Of a stretch of DNA of 64,000 nucleotides, positions 1 to 6,982 are shown one piece after another; the stretch's first letter is position 1; each line of letters begins with the position of its first letter. Location: assembly GCA_963999645.1 (NCBI GenBank), contig CAXEUY010000005.1, forward strand, positions 1-64,000, written 5' to 3'. Source of the stretch: MedAcidi-G1 sp002294285. Its GTDB lineage: Bacteria > Actinomycetota > Acidimicrobiia > Acidimicrobiales > MedAcidi-G1. Both the position numbers and the translations under genes were made by a program. The notes below the pieces were generated by a model. It had not been told where the DNA came from, did no database searches, and saw only the letters and a list, made by a program, of their open reading frames with translations.

Positions 1-135
1 AGAAGCATCAGAAGCATCAGAAGCATCAGAAGCATCAGAAGCATCAGAAGCATCAGAAGCATCATCAGCCTCCGAACTCACCTCTTCATCAGAAGCATCA
101 GAAGCATCATCAGCCTCCGAACTCACCTCTTCATC
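1..135. repeat. In-frame tandem repeats in the rplJ 3' end
   Basis: Seven contiguous copies of the 9-mer agaagcatc occupy 1-63. The last two are part of a perfect 45-bp direct repeat (46-90 and 91-135), made of two 9-mers plus a 27-bp segment. On the minus strand the 45-bp unit encodes DEEVSSEADDASDAS and the 9-mers encode further Asp-Ala-Ser triplets. All units are multiples of three, so copy-number change would lengthen or shorten the L10 tail without a frameshift. The array runs off the window start. Confidence 0.95.
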
Positions 136-681
136 AATTACTCCACCTGACTTATCAATTAGGCCTTGAATTGCATAAGCAAATTTTTGAGGTAAAGCAT
201 TTAACAATCCAGCAAACTGTTGCATTGGAGCTACTAGAAGTCCTGCTAATTGAGACAGTAAAACATCTCTAGGTGCAATCTCAGCAAGCTGGTTGATTTC
301 CTCAACAGTAAGCCTTCGATTCTCTAAAACTCCGCCTTTTATCACCAGAGCTTCATTATTTTTTGCGAAATCTTTTAACGCTTTGGCAACAGAAACTGGG
401 TCACCTTCAGACCCATCTGGCTTTTTGCCAACAAAAGCGATAGCAGTTGGACCTGATAATAAATCATCAATTTCTAGATCAAGATCTTCTATCGCAAAAC
501 GAACCAAAGTATTTTTATATACCTTGTAATCCCCTCCTGCTTCGCGTAAAGCTTCGCGTAGTGAAGCCATTGCTGGCACATCTAAATTTCTATACTCAGT
601 TAGAACAAGAGAATCAGAATCAGAAAAGCGCTCTCTTACTTCTTCTACAACAGCGGTTTTTGCTTCCCGTGCTTCTGACAT
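1..681 (-). CDS. rplJ: 50S ribosomal protein L10, 3' end outside window
   Basis: L10 anchors the L7/L12 stalk on the 50S subunit. The protein starts MSEAREAKTAVVEEVRERFSD at an ATG read from 681 and keeps the family core (LREALREAGGDYKVYKNTLVRFA, then the GPTAIAF region). It is open at window position 1, so the C terminus is missing. Normal L10 ends near residue 170-175; here an acidic tail of Asp/Ala/Ser/Glu begins at about that point and continues as tandem repeats to the edge. It lies downstream of rplA with a 220-nt leader carrying an L10-leader-like RNA. rplL is expected just outside the window. Confidence 0.95.
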   Translation of the reverse strand, partial: MSEAREAKTAVVEEVRERFSDSDSLVLTEYRNLDVPAMASLREALREAGGDYKVYKNTLVRFAIEDLDLEIDDLLSGPTAIAFVGKKPDGSEGDPVSVAKALKDFAKNNEALVIKGGVLENRRLTVEEINQLAEIAPRDVLLSQLAGLLVAPMQQFAGLLNALPQKFAYAIQGLIDKSGGVIDEEVSSEADDASDASDEEVSSEADDASDASDASDASDASDASDAS

Positions 682-689
682 GCTCACTC

Positions 690-820
690 TCTTCCAAAAT
701 CGATGACACACACCAAAGAAATTTCAGACAACGGCTGAAATCGATCCGGAAGGCTCTCCTGCTAGGGCGAAAAAATCGTTCTGCAAATTAATGCAACCCA
801 GAGGTCTTCGGTGAGCATCT
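690..820 (-). promoter_or_regulatory. L10 leader RNA (autoregulatory site for rplJ-rplL)
   Basis: The 220-nt gap between rplA and rplJ contains, on the minus strand, a structured stretch around CCGAAGACCTCTGGGTTGC (about 793-811), followed by CGCCCTAGCAGGAGAGCCTTC-like sequence just before the rplJ start. This arrangement resembles the conserved L10-leader element to which the L10/L12 complex binds to repress its own synthesis. Boundaries are approximate and no covariance model was run. Confidence 0.7.
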
Positions 821-828
821 TTAATTGT

Positions 829-843
829 GATAGTCAGACTATC
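829..843. promoter_or_regulatory. Perfect 7-bp inverted repeat upstream of the L10 leader
   Basis: GATAGTC-A-GACTATC is a perfect palindrome with a one-base centre, lying between the rplA stop codon and the L10 leader. It could be a DNA operator or a short hairpin near the start of the rplJ transcript. It has no T-tract, so it is not a convincing terminator. Confidence 0.35.
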
Positions 844-901
844 CAATGACTACCAATACACAAACAAAAAATTTTAAGTAACCAAAAACTCCTAGTTTTA
901 A

Positions 902-1594
902 TTACTCAATTACTCTTGTCGGGTCAATCCTTACTCCTGGACTCATTGTTGAAGAAACAGAAATAGTTTTTATATACCGGCCTTTTGCAGATGCGGGCTT
1001 TAGTCTTTCAAGCTCCTCTATCACCACATTCAAGTTTGTTGCCAAGTCATCCACAGAGAAACTAGCTTTTCCTATAGGAAGATGAACATTGCCATGACGA
1101 TCAGTCCTGAACTCCACTTTTCCACCTTTGAAGTCCTCAACTGCCTTAGCTACATCTTCAGTAACTGTCCCTGACTTAGGATTCGGCATCAAACCTCTTG
1201 GACCTAACATTTTCCCAAGCTTTCCGACTGTAGCCATCATTTCTGGAGTTGAAATAGCAACTTCAAAGTCAAGCATTCCACCTTCAACTTCTGAAGCCAA
1301 GTCATCTGCACCGACATGATCAGCGCCTGCTTCACGTGCTGCATTAGCAGCCTCGCCTTGAGCAAAAACCGCAACACGAACGGCCTTACCAGTTCCAGAT
1401 GGTAGAGCAACAGTGCTCCGAATCATCTCCTCAGTTTTTCGTGGGTCAACCCCTAAACGGACAGCCAAATCAATAGTTTCATCAAATTTTGTCCTATCAA
1501 ATGACTTAACTACCTCTAACGCCTCGCGACCTGACAAATACGATTCGGGGTCAAACTTTTCAAGAGAACTCTGATACCTCTTACTACCGCTCAT
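902..1594 (-). CDS. rplA: 50S ribosomal protein L1
   Basis: L1 binds 23S rRNA at the mobile L1 stalk and helps release E-site tRNA. The 230-residue product has the usual family length and the L1 signature KLGKMLGPRGLMPNPKSGT at residues 125-143. The order rplK-rplA-rplJ is the standard bacterial one, and a 97-nt gap separates it from rplK. In many bacteria L1 represses the rplK-rplA mRNA; no specific site was identified here. Confidence 0.97.
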   Translation of the reverse strand: MSGSKRYQSSLEKFDPESYLSGREALEVVKSFDRTKFDETIDLAVRLGVDPRKTEEMIRSTVALPSGTGKAVRVAVFAQGEAANAAREAGADHVGADDLASEVEGGMLDFEVAISTPEMMATVGKLGKMLGPRGLMPNPKSGTVTEDVAKAVEDFKGGKVEFRTDRHGNVHLPIGKASFSVDDLATNLNVVIEELERLKPASAKGRYIKTISVSSTMSPGVRIDPTRVIE

Positions 1595-1691
1595 TTAGCC
1601 TTTACCTCCTGGCTCCCTCATTAAATTGAATCTGCCGAGGCGAGGTCCTCCTCGTACAGAAATACATTAGAAACTAATGCTTTTATGTTTT

Positions 1692-2117
1692 TTACTTAAC
1701 CGAAATACCCATACTTCTGGCTGTTCCTGCAACTTGCTGTTTTGCGCCTTCGATATCAATAGCATTTAGATCCGGCATCTTTGTTTCAGCAATCTCCTGA
1801 ACCTGATTCCAAGTAATCGAAGCTACTTCTTCTCTACCTGCCAAACCTGAAGCTTTGTCCAAGCCAGCTGCTTGTTTAATTAGAAAAGAAGTAGGGGGAG
1901 TTTTTGTAATAAATGAAAATGAACGATCTTCATAAATCGTTATCTCGACAGGTATTACTTGTCCCCTTTTATCTTCTGTTTTATCGTTGTATTCTTTGCA
2001 AAAATCCATTATTGCAACACCATGAGGACCGAGAGCAGTACCTACAGGTGGCGCAGGTGAAGCTTGTCCAGCGGGAATTTGAATTTTTACTAAAGCAGCT
2101 ATTTGCTTTTGTGCCAT
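1692..2117 (-). CDS. rplK: 50S ribosomal protein L11
   Basis: L11 forms the GTPase-associated centre with 23S rRNA and is needed for RelA activation in species that have it. The 141-residue product begins MAQKQIAALVKIQIPAGQAS and has the proline-rich linker PAPPVGTALGPHGV (about residues 22-35), typical of the N-terminal domain. Length matches the family. It sits 86 nt downstream of nusG and 97 nt upstream of rplA. Confidence 0.97.
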   Translation of the reverse strand: MAQKQIAALVKIQIPAGQASPAPPVGTALGPHGVAIMDFCKEYNDKTEDKRGQVIPVEITIYEDRSFSFITKTPPTSFLIKQAAGLDKASGLAGREEVASITWNQVQEIAETKMPDLNAIDIEGAKQQVAGTARSMGISVK

Positions 2118-2203
2118 AACTTTTCTCTCTTAATCATCTAAAACTTTTAAATAAGCAGCGTCACAAGTCTGCTGCAACAACTGCACATTGGCAACCTCTA
2201 ATA

Positions 2204-3022
2204 CTAGAGTTGGGCTATTTGTGAGAACTCCAATTCTACAGGAGTCTCTCTGCCAAAGATATCTACGAGAACCTTTACTTTTAACTGATCTTCATTTATT
2301 TCAACAATTGCACCAGAAAAATCTGCAAATGGTCCTTCCTTAACCCTCACTGTCTCATTTAACTCAAAACCAAGTCTCGCTCTTGTCTTCTTTGGAGCAT
2401 CCGATTTTGTTTCATCAGGAACATAAAGAAAGTTTTCTACTTCCTTTCTGCTCAAAGGTGACGGTTTGCCTCCAGCTCCTACAAAATTAACAATTCCAGG
2501 TGTATCTCTGATAGCCGCCCAAGAAGAATCATCTAGGAAGCATCTAACCAATAAATACCCAGGAAACATTTTCTTTGAAACACTTACTTTTTTCCCGTTT
2601 CTAAACTCAACGACATCTTCCATAGGGATAACAATTTCAAGAATCCTGTCTTCAAGATTCATCGAAGAAGTTCGGGTTTCTAAATTTTGCTTAACTTTAT
2701 TCTCATAACCAGATTGAGTGTGCACGACAAACCATCTTCCAGGTCTGTCATATGGACTCTCTTTCTTTTGAGTGTTGTCTTCTTCTTCAAAAAGTTCATC
2801 CTCATCAATAACAATGTCTGTGTCAATTGCACTTTCATCTAAAGAAGAACTTTCTGGTTGCTCAAGAACTTCTTCTTCATCAACTTGTTCAAGTGAACCT
2901 TTAGGAAGTAAATCTTCAGCTTCTATATTTTCAAAAGAAGAATCAGGTTCCACATCAACATCAGCGGTGTTGATTGAATCTGGATCAAGAATGTTAGTTT
3001 CAGTTTCGTTATTGGAATTCAT
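2204..3022 (-). CDS. nusG: Transcription antitermination factor NusG with acidic N-terminal extension
   Basis: NusG binds RNA polymerase and couples it to Rho and to the ribosome. The NGN domain starts near residue 96 (RWFVVHTQSGYENKVKQNLE) and the KOW domain occupies about 222-272 (VRVKEGPFADFSGAIVEIN). Ahead of these are about 95 residues rich in Asp, Glu and Ser, predicted disordered; acidic N-terminal extensions of this kind are common in actinobacterial NusG. The ATG overlaps the secE stop by one base (TAATG), so the two genes are probably translationally coupled. Confidence 0.96.
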   Translation of the reverse strand: MNSNNETETNILDPDSINTADVDVEPDSSFENIEAEDLLPKGSLEQVDEEEVLEQPESSSLDESAIDTDIVIDEDELFEEEDNTQKKESPYDRPGRWFVVHTQSGYENKVKQNLETRTSSMNLEDRILEIVIPMEDVVEFRNGKKVSVSKKMFPGYLLVRCFLDDSSWAAIRDTPGIVNFVGAGGKPSPLSRKEVENFLYVPDETKSDAPKKTRARLGFELNETVRVKEGPFADFSGAIVEINEDQLKVKVLVDIFGRETPVELEFSQIAQL

Positions 3023-3321
3023 TAGACATCAAACAATTCGAGTACTGACTGGGAAAACAACCAATCTAAGCCTGCAACAATAGCAGTTACAGCCACAATC
3101 GTAATTACTACTACAATCGTATAATTGGTAGTTTCTGAACGAGTAGGCCAAACAACTTTTCGTAATTCAGAGCGCACTTCTCTTGCGAACTGAGCTATAC
3201 CAGCTCTTTCTTCTGTATGCGAAGGTTGCTGAGGTTGACGACGCTCCCTTACTGGAGTCCCTTCAGCATCTACCTCTCCTTGGCGTTGGAGCATGCGCTT
3301 TTGTTCACGATTCATCGACAT
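3022..3321 (-). CDS. secE: Preprotein translocase subunit SecE
   Basis: SecE is the small clamp subunit of the SecYEG translocon. The 99-residue product has a hydrophilic N terminus, the amphipathic segment with EVRSELRKVVWPTRSETTNY (about residues 48-67), and one transmembrane helix near the C terminus (about 69-92). This is the actinobacterial single-TM form. Two in-frame starts (M1 and M3) are possible. Order tRNA-Trp, secE, nusG, rplK is classical. Confidence 0.95.
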   Translation of the reverse strand: MSMNREQKRMLQRQGEVDAEGTPVRERRQPQQPSHTEERAGIAQFAREVRSELRKVVWPTRSETTNYTIVVVITIVAVTAIVAGLDWLFSQSVLELFDV

Positions 3322-3410
3322 TAAAAATCTCTTATCTTTATGCTTGTCTTAAATTAAGGTTATTGGTCTCAAAGCCATTATGTACAGTTATGTAATAATC
3401 AAAAACCAAT

Positions 3411-3486
3411 TGGCAGGGCAGGAGGGACTTGAACCCCCAACCGCCGGTTTTGGAGACCGGTGCTCTACCAATTGAGCCACTGCCCT
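3411..3486 (-). tRNA. tRNA-Trp (CCA anticodon), 3' CCA encoded
   Basis: The acceptor stem AGGGCAG pairs with CTGCCCT. The anticodon stem is CCGGT/ACCGG around loop CTCCAAA, giving anticodon CCA. The T arm contains GGTTCAAGTCC. The three bases after the discriminator (3413-3411) read CCA, so the 3' end is template-encoded, unlike the Tyr, Thr and Met tRNAs nearby. Mature body without CCA is 3414-3486. Confidence 0.96.
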
Positions 3487-3601
3487 TTAAACCGAAAAAA
3501 AAATTAAAAAAATGTAAAAATCGGTTCTTTGGAAGGATACCAGTGGGCTTTACTGAGAAAGCACGAGTTTTATAGGAAGATTTCATTTGAATGATCAATA
3601 A

Positions 3602-3763
3602 TTAGCGTTCTTCCTTAAAAAGAACATGCTTTCTAACCACTGGATCGTACTTTTTCAGTTCGATTCTTTCACGCGTATTAGTTTTATTTTTCGTAGTTAC
3701 GTATGTATAACCAGTACCAGCTGTAGAACGCAATTTAATTATTGGACGCTTATCACTACCCAT
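3602..3763 (-). CDS. rpmG: 50S ribosomal protein L33, cysteine-free form
   Basis: L33 is a small 50S protein. The family start MGSDKRPIIKLRSTAG is at the ATG read from 3763, giving 53 residues; the frame is open for 22 more codons upstream, but those would overlap rpmB. There are no cysteines, so this is the zinc-independent form of L33 rather than the zinc-ribbon form. It follows rpmB by 4 nt, so the two are co-transcribed. No Zur-type operator was recognised upstream. Confidence 0.93.
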   Translation of the reverse strand: MGSDKRPIIKLRSTAGTGYTYVTTKNKTNTRERIELKKYDPVVRKHVLFKEER

Positions 3764-3767
3764 ATCT

Positions 3768-4004
3768 TCAAACCTTCTGTCCTTCTCGACGCATTTTTGC
3801 GACAACGCTTTCAATGCCCCTCTTATCAATTGTTTTTATTCCTTTGGTGCTCACATTTAGTGTTATCCAACGTTTTTCACTAGGCAACCAATAACGCTTT
3901 CTCTGTACATTTGGATTCCAGCGCCTATTCGTTCTGCGATGAGAATGTGATAGCTGCTTGCCAAACCCGGGTTTCTTACCGGTTACCTGGCATACCTTCG
4001 ACAT
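3768..4004 (-). CDS. rpmB: 50S ribosomal protein L28
   Basis: L28 is a small 50S protein. The product starts MSKVCQVTGKKPGFGKQLSH and has the family's SHRRTNRRWNPNVQ basic segment, total 78 residues. An earlier in-frame ATG (4022) adds six atypical residues; the inner start has an upstream CAGGAG at suitable spacing and is preferred. Only one Cys (Cys5) is present in the N-terminal region, so no zinc ribbon is formed. First gene of the rpmB-rpmG unit, downstream of tRNA-Met. Confidence 0.93.
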   Translation of the reverse strand: MSKVCQVTGKKPGFGKQLSHSHRRTNRRWNPNVQRKRYWLPSEKRWITLNVSTKGIKTIDKRGIESVVAKMRREGQKV

Positions 4005-4079
4005 CTTAAACTCCTGAAACATTTGGTTTAACCACTTACCGGATTTGGTTTAGTGGAATATAAAACGGTAGCAGCAACA

Positions 4080-4092
4080 TGGCGAGTCGCCA
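4080..4092. promoter_or_regulatory. Short palindrome in the rpmB leader
   Basis: TGGCGA-G-TCGCCA is a perfect 6-bp inverted repeat with a single central base, lying between the 3' end of tRNA-Met and the rpmB start. No other feature is apparent in this 121-nt gap. It could be an operator or incidental. Confidence 0.2.
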
Positions 4093-4125
4093 CCAATAAC
4101 ATTGTATTGCTTACTAATTCTAACG

Positions 4126-4199
4126 TAGCGACGGACAGACTTGAACTGTCGACCTCTCGATTATGAGTCGAGCGCTCTTACCTACTGAGCTACGTCGCC
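4126..4199 (-). tRNA. tRNA-Met (CAT anticodon)
   Basis: GGCGACG pairs with CGTCGCT (first pair G-U). The D arm is GCTC/GAGC and the anticodon stem CTCGA/TCGAG encloses loop CTCATAA, anticodon CAT. The T arm is GACAG-TTCAAGT-CTGTC. The first acceptor pair is G-U and not the mismatched C1-A72 of initiator tRNA, and the position beside tRNA-Thr fits elongator tRNA-Met. A tilS-modified tRNA-Ile2 cannot be excluded from the anticodon alone. CCA is not encoded. Confidence 0.92.
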
Positions 4200-4202
4200 A
4201 TG

Positions 4203-4275
4203 AGCCCCCTGACAGAATTGAACTGTCGACCTTCTCCTTACCATGGAGACGCTCTGCCAACTGAGCTAAGGGGGC
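4203..4275 (-). tRNA. tRNA-Thr (GGT anticodon)
   Basis: Acceptor GCCCCCT pairs perfectly with AGGGGGC. Anticodon stem TCTCC/GGAGA encloses loop ATGGTAA, anticodon GGT. T arm is GACAG-TTCAATT-CTGTC. It lies 3 nt upstream of tRNA-Met in the same direction; the pair is a common tandem ahead of rpmB/rpmG or secE in actinobacteria. CCA is not encoded. Confidence 0.95.
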
Positions 4276-4364
4276 TTAGCCAAAGGCTTATTGACATGAT
4301 GCCACAGGAGTGCAGTTACCCCAACGTCCACTTACCTTCTATCCAGTCTTACTACAGTCAGAGT

Positions 4365-4886
4365 ATGGGAAATGGGTTACAAATACGCTTAGCCGAACAT
4401 GAAGACGCACAGGCAATTCAGGAAATCTACAACAATGAAGTAAGAAATTCGACAGCGACTTTTGATCTAGTAGAAAGAACTATTGAAGAACAAAAAGAGT
4501 GGCTTCGTAAAAGATCCGGAGCATTTAGTGTATTAGTAGCTGAACTGGATAAAGAAGTAGTCGGTTTCGCTTCTCTCTCTCCTTACAAAGAAAGAGCTGC
4601 TTATCGAACAACTGTAGAAGATTCGGTTTACGTGGATAAAAATTTTCGTAATCAAGGTATCGCTGGAAAATTACTTTCTCATTTACTGGAAGTGGCAGAA
4701 TCAAGTGGGTTCCATGCTGTAATTGCAAGAATCGGAGGTGGAAATGAATCTAGTATTTCACTCCACAAAAAATTTGGTTTCACGATTGTAGGAACTGAAA
4801 AAGAAATAGGACGGAAATTTGGAAAATGGCAGAATGTAGTTGTAATGCAAACAATCTTAAATGCAAGTGGTCCAGAACCTGAATAG
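4365..4886 (+). CDS. GNAT acetyltransferase, phosphinothricin/methionine-sulfoximine N-acetyltransferase-like
   Basis: The 173-residue product starts MGNGLQIRLAEHEDAQAIQE. It shows the PAT-subfamily layout: an EIYNNEVRNSTATFDLVERT helix region, the acetyl-CoA-binding motif VDKNFRNQGIAGKLLSHLL, and a C-terminal GGNESSISLHKKFGF segment. These enzymes acetylate the amino group of small amino-acid analogues; the true substrate is unknown. The frame is open back to 4200, but those codons run antisense through tRNA-Thr, so the 4365 ATG is preferred. It is transcribed against all its neighbours, and its stop codon lies in the loop/right arm junction of a large hairpin. Confidence 0.85.
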   Translation: MGNGLQIRLAEHEDAQAIQEIYNNEVRNSTATFDLVERTIEEQKEWLRKRSGAFSVLVAELDKEVVGFASLSPYKERAAYRTTVEDSVYVDKNFRNQGIAGKLLSHLLEVAESSGFHAVIARIGGGNESSISLHKKFGFTIVGTEKEIGRKFGKWQNVVVMQTILNASGPEPE

Positions 4887-4902
4887 TTCTGGACCATTGC
4901 AT
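4861..4902. terminator. Long hairpin between the GNAT gene and tRNA-Tyr, possible bidirectional terminator
   Basis: Left arm 4861-4878 (ATGCAA, one unpaired G, TGGTCCAGAAC) is complementary to 4886-4902, leaving a 7-nt loop. That gives 17 paired bases with one bulge. It contains the GNAT stop codon (4884-4886) and ends 2 nt from the 3' end of tRNA-Tyr on the other strand. The plus-strand side lacks a T-run; the minus side is followed by moderately T-rich sequence. It may terminate or process either transcript. Confidence 0.55.
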
Positions 4903-4904
4903 TG

Positions 4905-4986
4905 TGGGCCGGGGAGGATTTGAACCTCCGAAGGCAATGCCGACGGGTTTACAGCCCGTTCCCTTTGGCCACTCGGGCACCGACCC
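4905..4986 (-). tRNA. tRNA-Tyr (GTA anticodon), class II
   Basis: Acceptor GGGTCGG pairs with CCGGCCC (one G-U). The anticodon stem ACGGG/CCCGT encloses CTGTAAA, anticodon GTA. A long variable arm CGGCATTGCCTTCG makes it class II. T arm is GGAGG-TTCAAAT-CCTCC. CCA is not encoded. It is separated from tRNA-Thr by the oppositely oriented GNAT gene. Confidence 0.95.
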
Positions 4987-5062
4987 CTCCTCGGATGATA
5001 ATACACTCACGGGCTCGCGCCACCTGTAAGTTAGATTGGTAACAAACAAGTAAAGTAAATGC

Positions 5063-5551
5063 ATGCCATCTTTTGACATTGTTTCGCAATATGATCATCA
5101 AGAAGTCAAAAATGCTGTTGATCAAACTGAGCGCGAAATAACAAACCGCTTTGACTTTAAGGGAACAAATTCAGAAGTTGAATTAAATGAGGATTCAATA
5201 AGAATTGAATCTTCAACGGAGGACCGCCTCAACGCTTTGCTAATAGTACTTGAAGAAAAATTAGTAAAAAGAAAAGTGTCTCTGAAAACACTCTTATGGC
5301 AAGATCTAGAAGCTGCTAGTGGAGGAAGGGTCCGCAAAGTAGCCAAGTTGCAATCTGGTATAGGAAATGAAGATTCAAAATCAATCAATCGTCAAATAAA
5401 AGACTTGGGAGTAAAAGGTATTCAATCCCAAAACCAAGGAGACCAAATTAGAGTAAGCGGAAAAAAACGTGACGCTCTTCAAGAAGTCATTGCTTCTCTT
5501 AAATCAAGCAATATTGACTTACCGTTGCAATTCATAAATTTTCGTGATTAA
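5063..5551 (+). CDS. yajQ: YajQ family nucleotide-binding protein
   Basis: The 162-residue product has the family start MPSFDIVSQYDHQEVKNAVDQTEREITNRFDFKGT and two ferredoxin-like halves. YajQ-family proteins bind RNA/nucleotides, and a Xanthomonas member is a cyclic-di-GMP effector; the role here is not established. Length equals the family norm (160-165). It ends convergently with htpX, with a 4-nt overlap of stop codons, leaving no room for a separate terminator. Confidence 0.94.
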   Translation: MPSFDIVSQYDHQEVKNAVDQTEREITNRFDFKGTNSEVELNEDSIRIESSTEDRLNALLIVLEEKLVKRKVSLKTLLWQDLEAASGGRVRKVAKLQSGIGNEDSKSINRQIKDLGVKGIQSQNQGDQIRVSGKKRDALQEVIASLKSSNIDLPLQFINFRD

Positions 5552-6429
5552 GAGATAGGTCCCCCTCCTACCGTCCCTTGGTTCCACGAACCATTTCGCA
5601 GCCTTTCAACTCTCTCAGCTGTTGGGGGGTGAGTTGAAAAAACACGACTTCCTCCACGACCGCGAGCTTCTGCTTTTAGAGGGTTAACTATGTAGGAAGA
5701 TGCCTGATTTGGATCAACCCCTGAAGGAATCCGACCCGATGCGGCTTCCAACTTTTCCAATGCCCTTGCAAGGGGTTCACCATCTCCTAGAAGTCTCGCT
5801 GCAGTAGCATCTGCCTTGAATTCTCGGGTGCGACTTATTGCTGCTTGTATAAGCATGGCCGCTATGGGCGCCATTATCGCAAATGCAATTTCACCTAGTG
5901 GGTTTCTATTCCTATCTCGACCTCCGCTGAACATCGCTGCCCAAAAGGCCATCCGAGCGATAAGCGTTATAGCCATCCCAATGGCTGCAGCAACAGAACC
6001 TATGAGAATATCGCGATTTTCGACATGGCTTAACTCGTGGGCAAGCACCCCTCTAATCTCATACCAATCAAGATTGTCCAGAAGACCCTGTGTTACTGCG
6101 ACAGCTGCATGCTGAGGGTTGCGACCAGTCGCAAAAGCATTGGGTTGTTGGTTAGGAGAAATATAGAGTTTTGGCATTGGCAATTCTGCTGCCATTGATA
6201 GTTCTTTCATTACACGGTGATATTCAGGGTATTCAGATGGATCAGCTGGAACAGCACGAGCTGACGCGATTGCAAGTCTGTCACTAAACCAATAACTCCC
6301 TCCGACAAATAGTAAACCTAATACAAGGCCAAAAATAAGGCCCCCTGAACCACCTATTGCCCCACCTATTACAATAAATAGTCCTCCTAATAACGCTAGG
6401 AGACCAAACGTCTTAGCTGTATTAATCAT
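5548..6429 (-). CDS. htpX: Membrane zinc metalloprotease HtpX
   Basis: HtpX is an M48 family protease that degrades damaged membrane proteins. It has two N-terminal TM helices (about residues 8-25 and 30-48), the zinc motif HELSH at 131-135, two further hydrophobic stretches (about 145-170 and 180-200), and the third-ligand region SRTREFKADATAARL (Glu near 208). The 293-residue length is normal, and the active site faces the cytoplasm in studied members. It overlaps yajQ tail to tail. Confidence 0.95.
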   Translation of the reverse strand: MINTAKTFGLLALLGGLFIVIGGAIGGSGGLIFGLVLGLLFVGGSYWFSDRLAIASARAVPADPSEYPEYHRVMKELSMAAELPMPKLYISPNQQPNAFATGRNPQHAAVAVTQGLLDNLDWYEIRGVLAHELSHVENRDILIGSVAAAIGMAITLIARMAFWAAMFSGGRDRNRNPLGEIAFAIMAPIAAMLIQAAISRTREFKADATAARLLGDGEPLARALEKLEAASGRIPSGVDPNQASSYIVNPLKAEARGRGGSRVFSTHPPTAERVERLRNGSWNQGTVGGGPIS

Positions 6430-6478
6430 CTTTCTCTCCGAACCTCATCATTTTGTAATAAAAGTACTAGATAACAGT

Positions 6479-6973
6479 TTAATTTCCATCTTGATCTATT
6501 TCGTAATATCCAGAATGAACATAGACACAAGGAATTTTTTGTTGCCAAAACATGTTTAAATTCCTAGGGTCGTCATCAAGCACGAGTTCAGGCTTGTACC
6601 CGCTTGTCATCAAATCTCTTACCAAGTCCAACTTAATTTCGGGAGATTCTCTTTCATCACCTTCATCTCTCATCAAAAGTGCATCCCAAAAGACCTTATT
6701 TTTATCTAACCACTTAACTGTCATTTCAAAAAGATAAGAAGGTCTGGCTGTCAATAGGAAAACAGGGATATCAGAAGATGAAGATATAGACCTAACAAGT
6801 TCCTGAACTTCTCTTGAGGTTCTACTATCTATCAAAGCTTTAAAAAATGCTTCCCAATTTTGGGTTTCACCGTTTAAGAAATGTTGGTGTGCAGATGCAT
6901 CAGCTAAAACTCCGTCTATATCAACAATTAAAACATTGCCAGAAGGAGGTTCTTTATCTCTGTAAACGAACAT
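6479..6973 (-). CDS. HAD-superfamily phosphatase, polynucleotide-kinase 3'-phosphatase-like
   Basis: All four HAD motifs are visible in 164 residues: DIDGVLAD (nucleophile Asp18 and acid/base Asp20), LLTARP (Thr75), Lys114 in PEIKLDLV, and LVLDDDP (Asp133-135). The short cap region is as in the PNKP-type or swiss-army-knife phosphatases. The substrate is unknown; a phosphorylated nucleotide or small metabolite is possible. It lies 9 nt downstream of acs and is probably co-transcribed with it. Confidence 0.8.
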   Translation of the reverse strand: MFVYRDKEPPSGNVLIVDIDGVLADASAHQHFLNGETQNWEAFFKALIDSRTSREVQELVRSISSSSDIPVFLLTARPSYLFEMTVKWLDKNKVFWDALLMRDEGDERESPEIKLDLVRDLMTSGYKPELVLDDDPRNLNMFWQQKIPCVYVHSGYYEIDQDGN

Positions 6974-6982
6974 CCTGACTAA

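Noticed and set aside
1..135. CRISPR-like array
   Set aside because: Units are contiguous 9-mers and a 45-bp duplication inside a coding frame; there are no unique spacers.
3338..3598. Minus-strand open frame of 86 codons through tRNA-Trp
   Set aside because: It translates the tRNA-Trp gene and its flanks; the SIGRAPVSKTGGWGFKSLLPCQ-like segment is a well-known artefact of translating tRNA sequence.
4200..4364. N-terminal 55-codon extension of the GNAT gene
   Set aside because: The extra codons run antisense through tRNA-Thr (the SPLTELNCRPSPYHGDALPTELRG artefact) and show no similarity to the family.
4780..5079. Minus-strand open frame of 99 codons through tRNA-Tyr
   Set aside because: It covers the tRNA-Tyr gene and runs antisense to the GNAT gene; the SVPEWPKGTGCKPVG segment is a typical tRNA-derived artefact.
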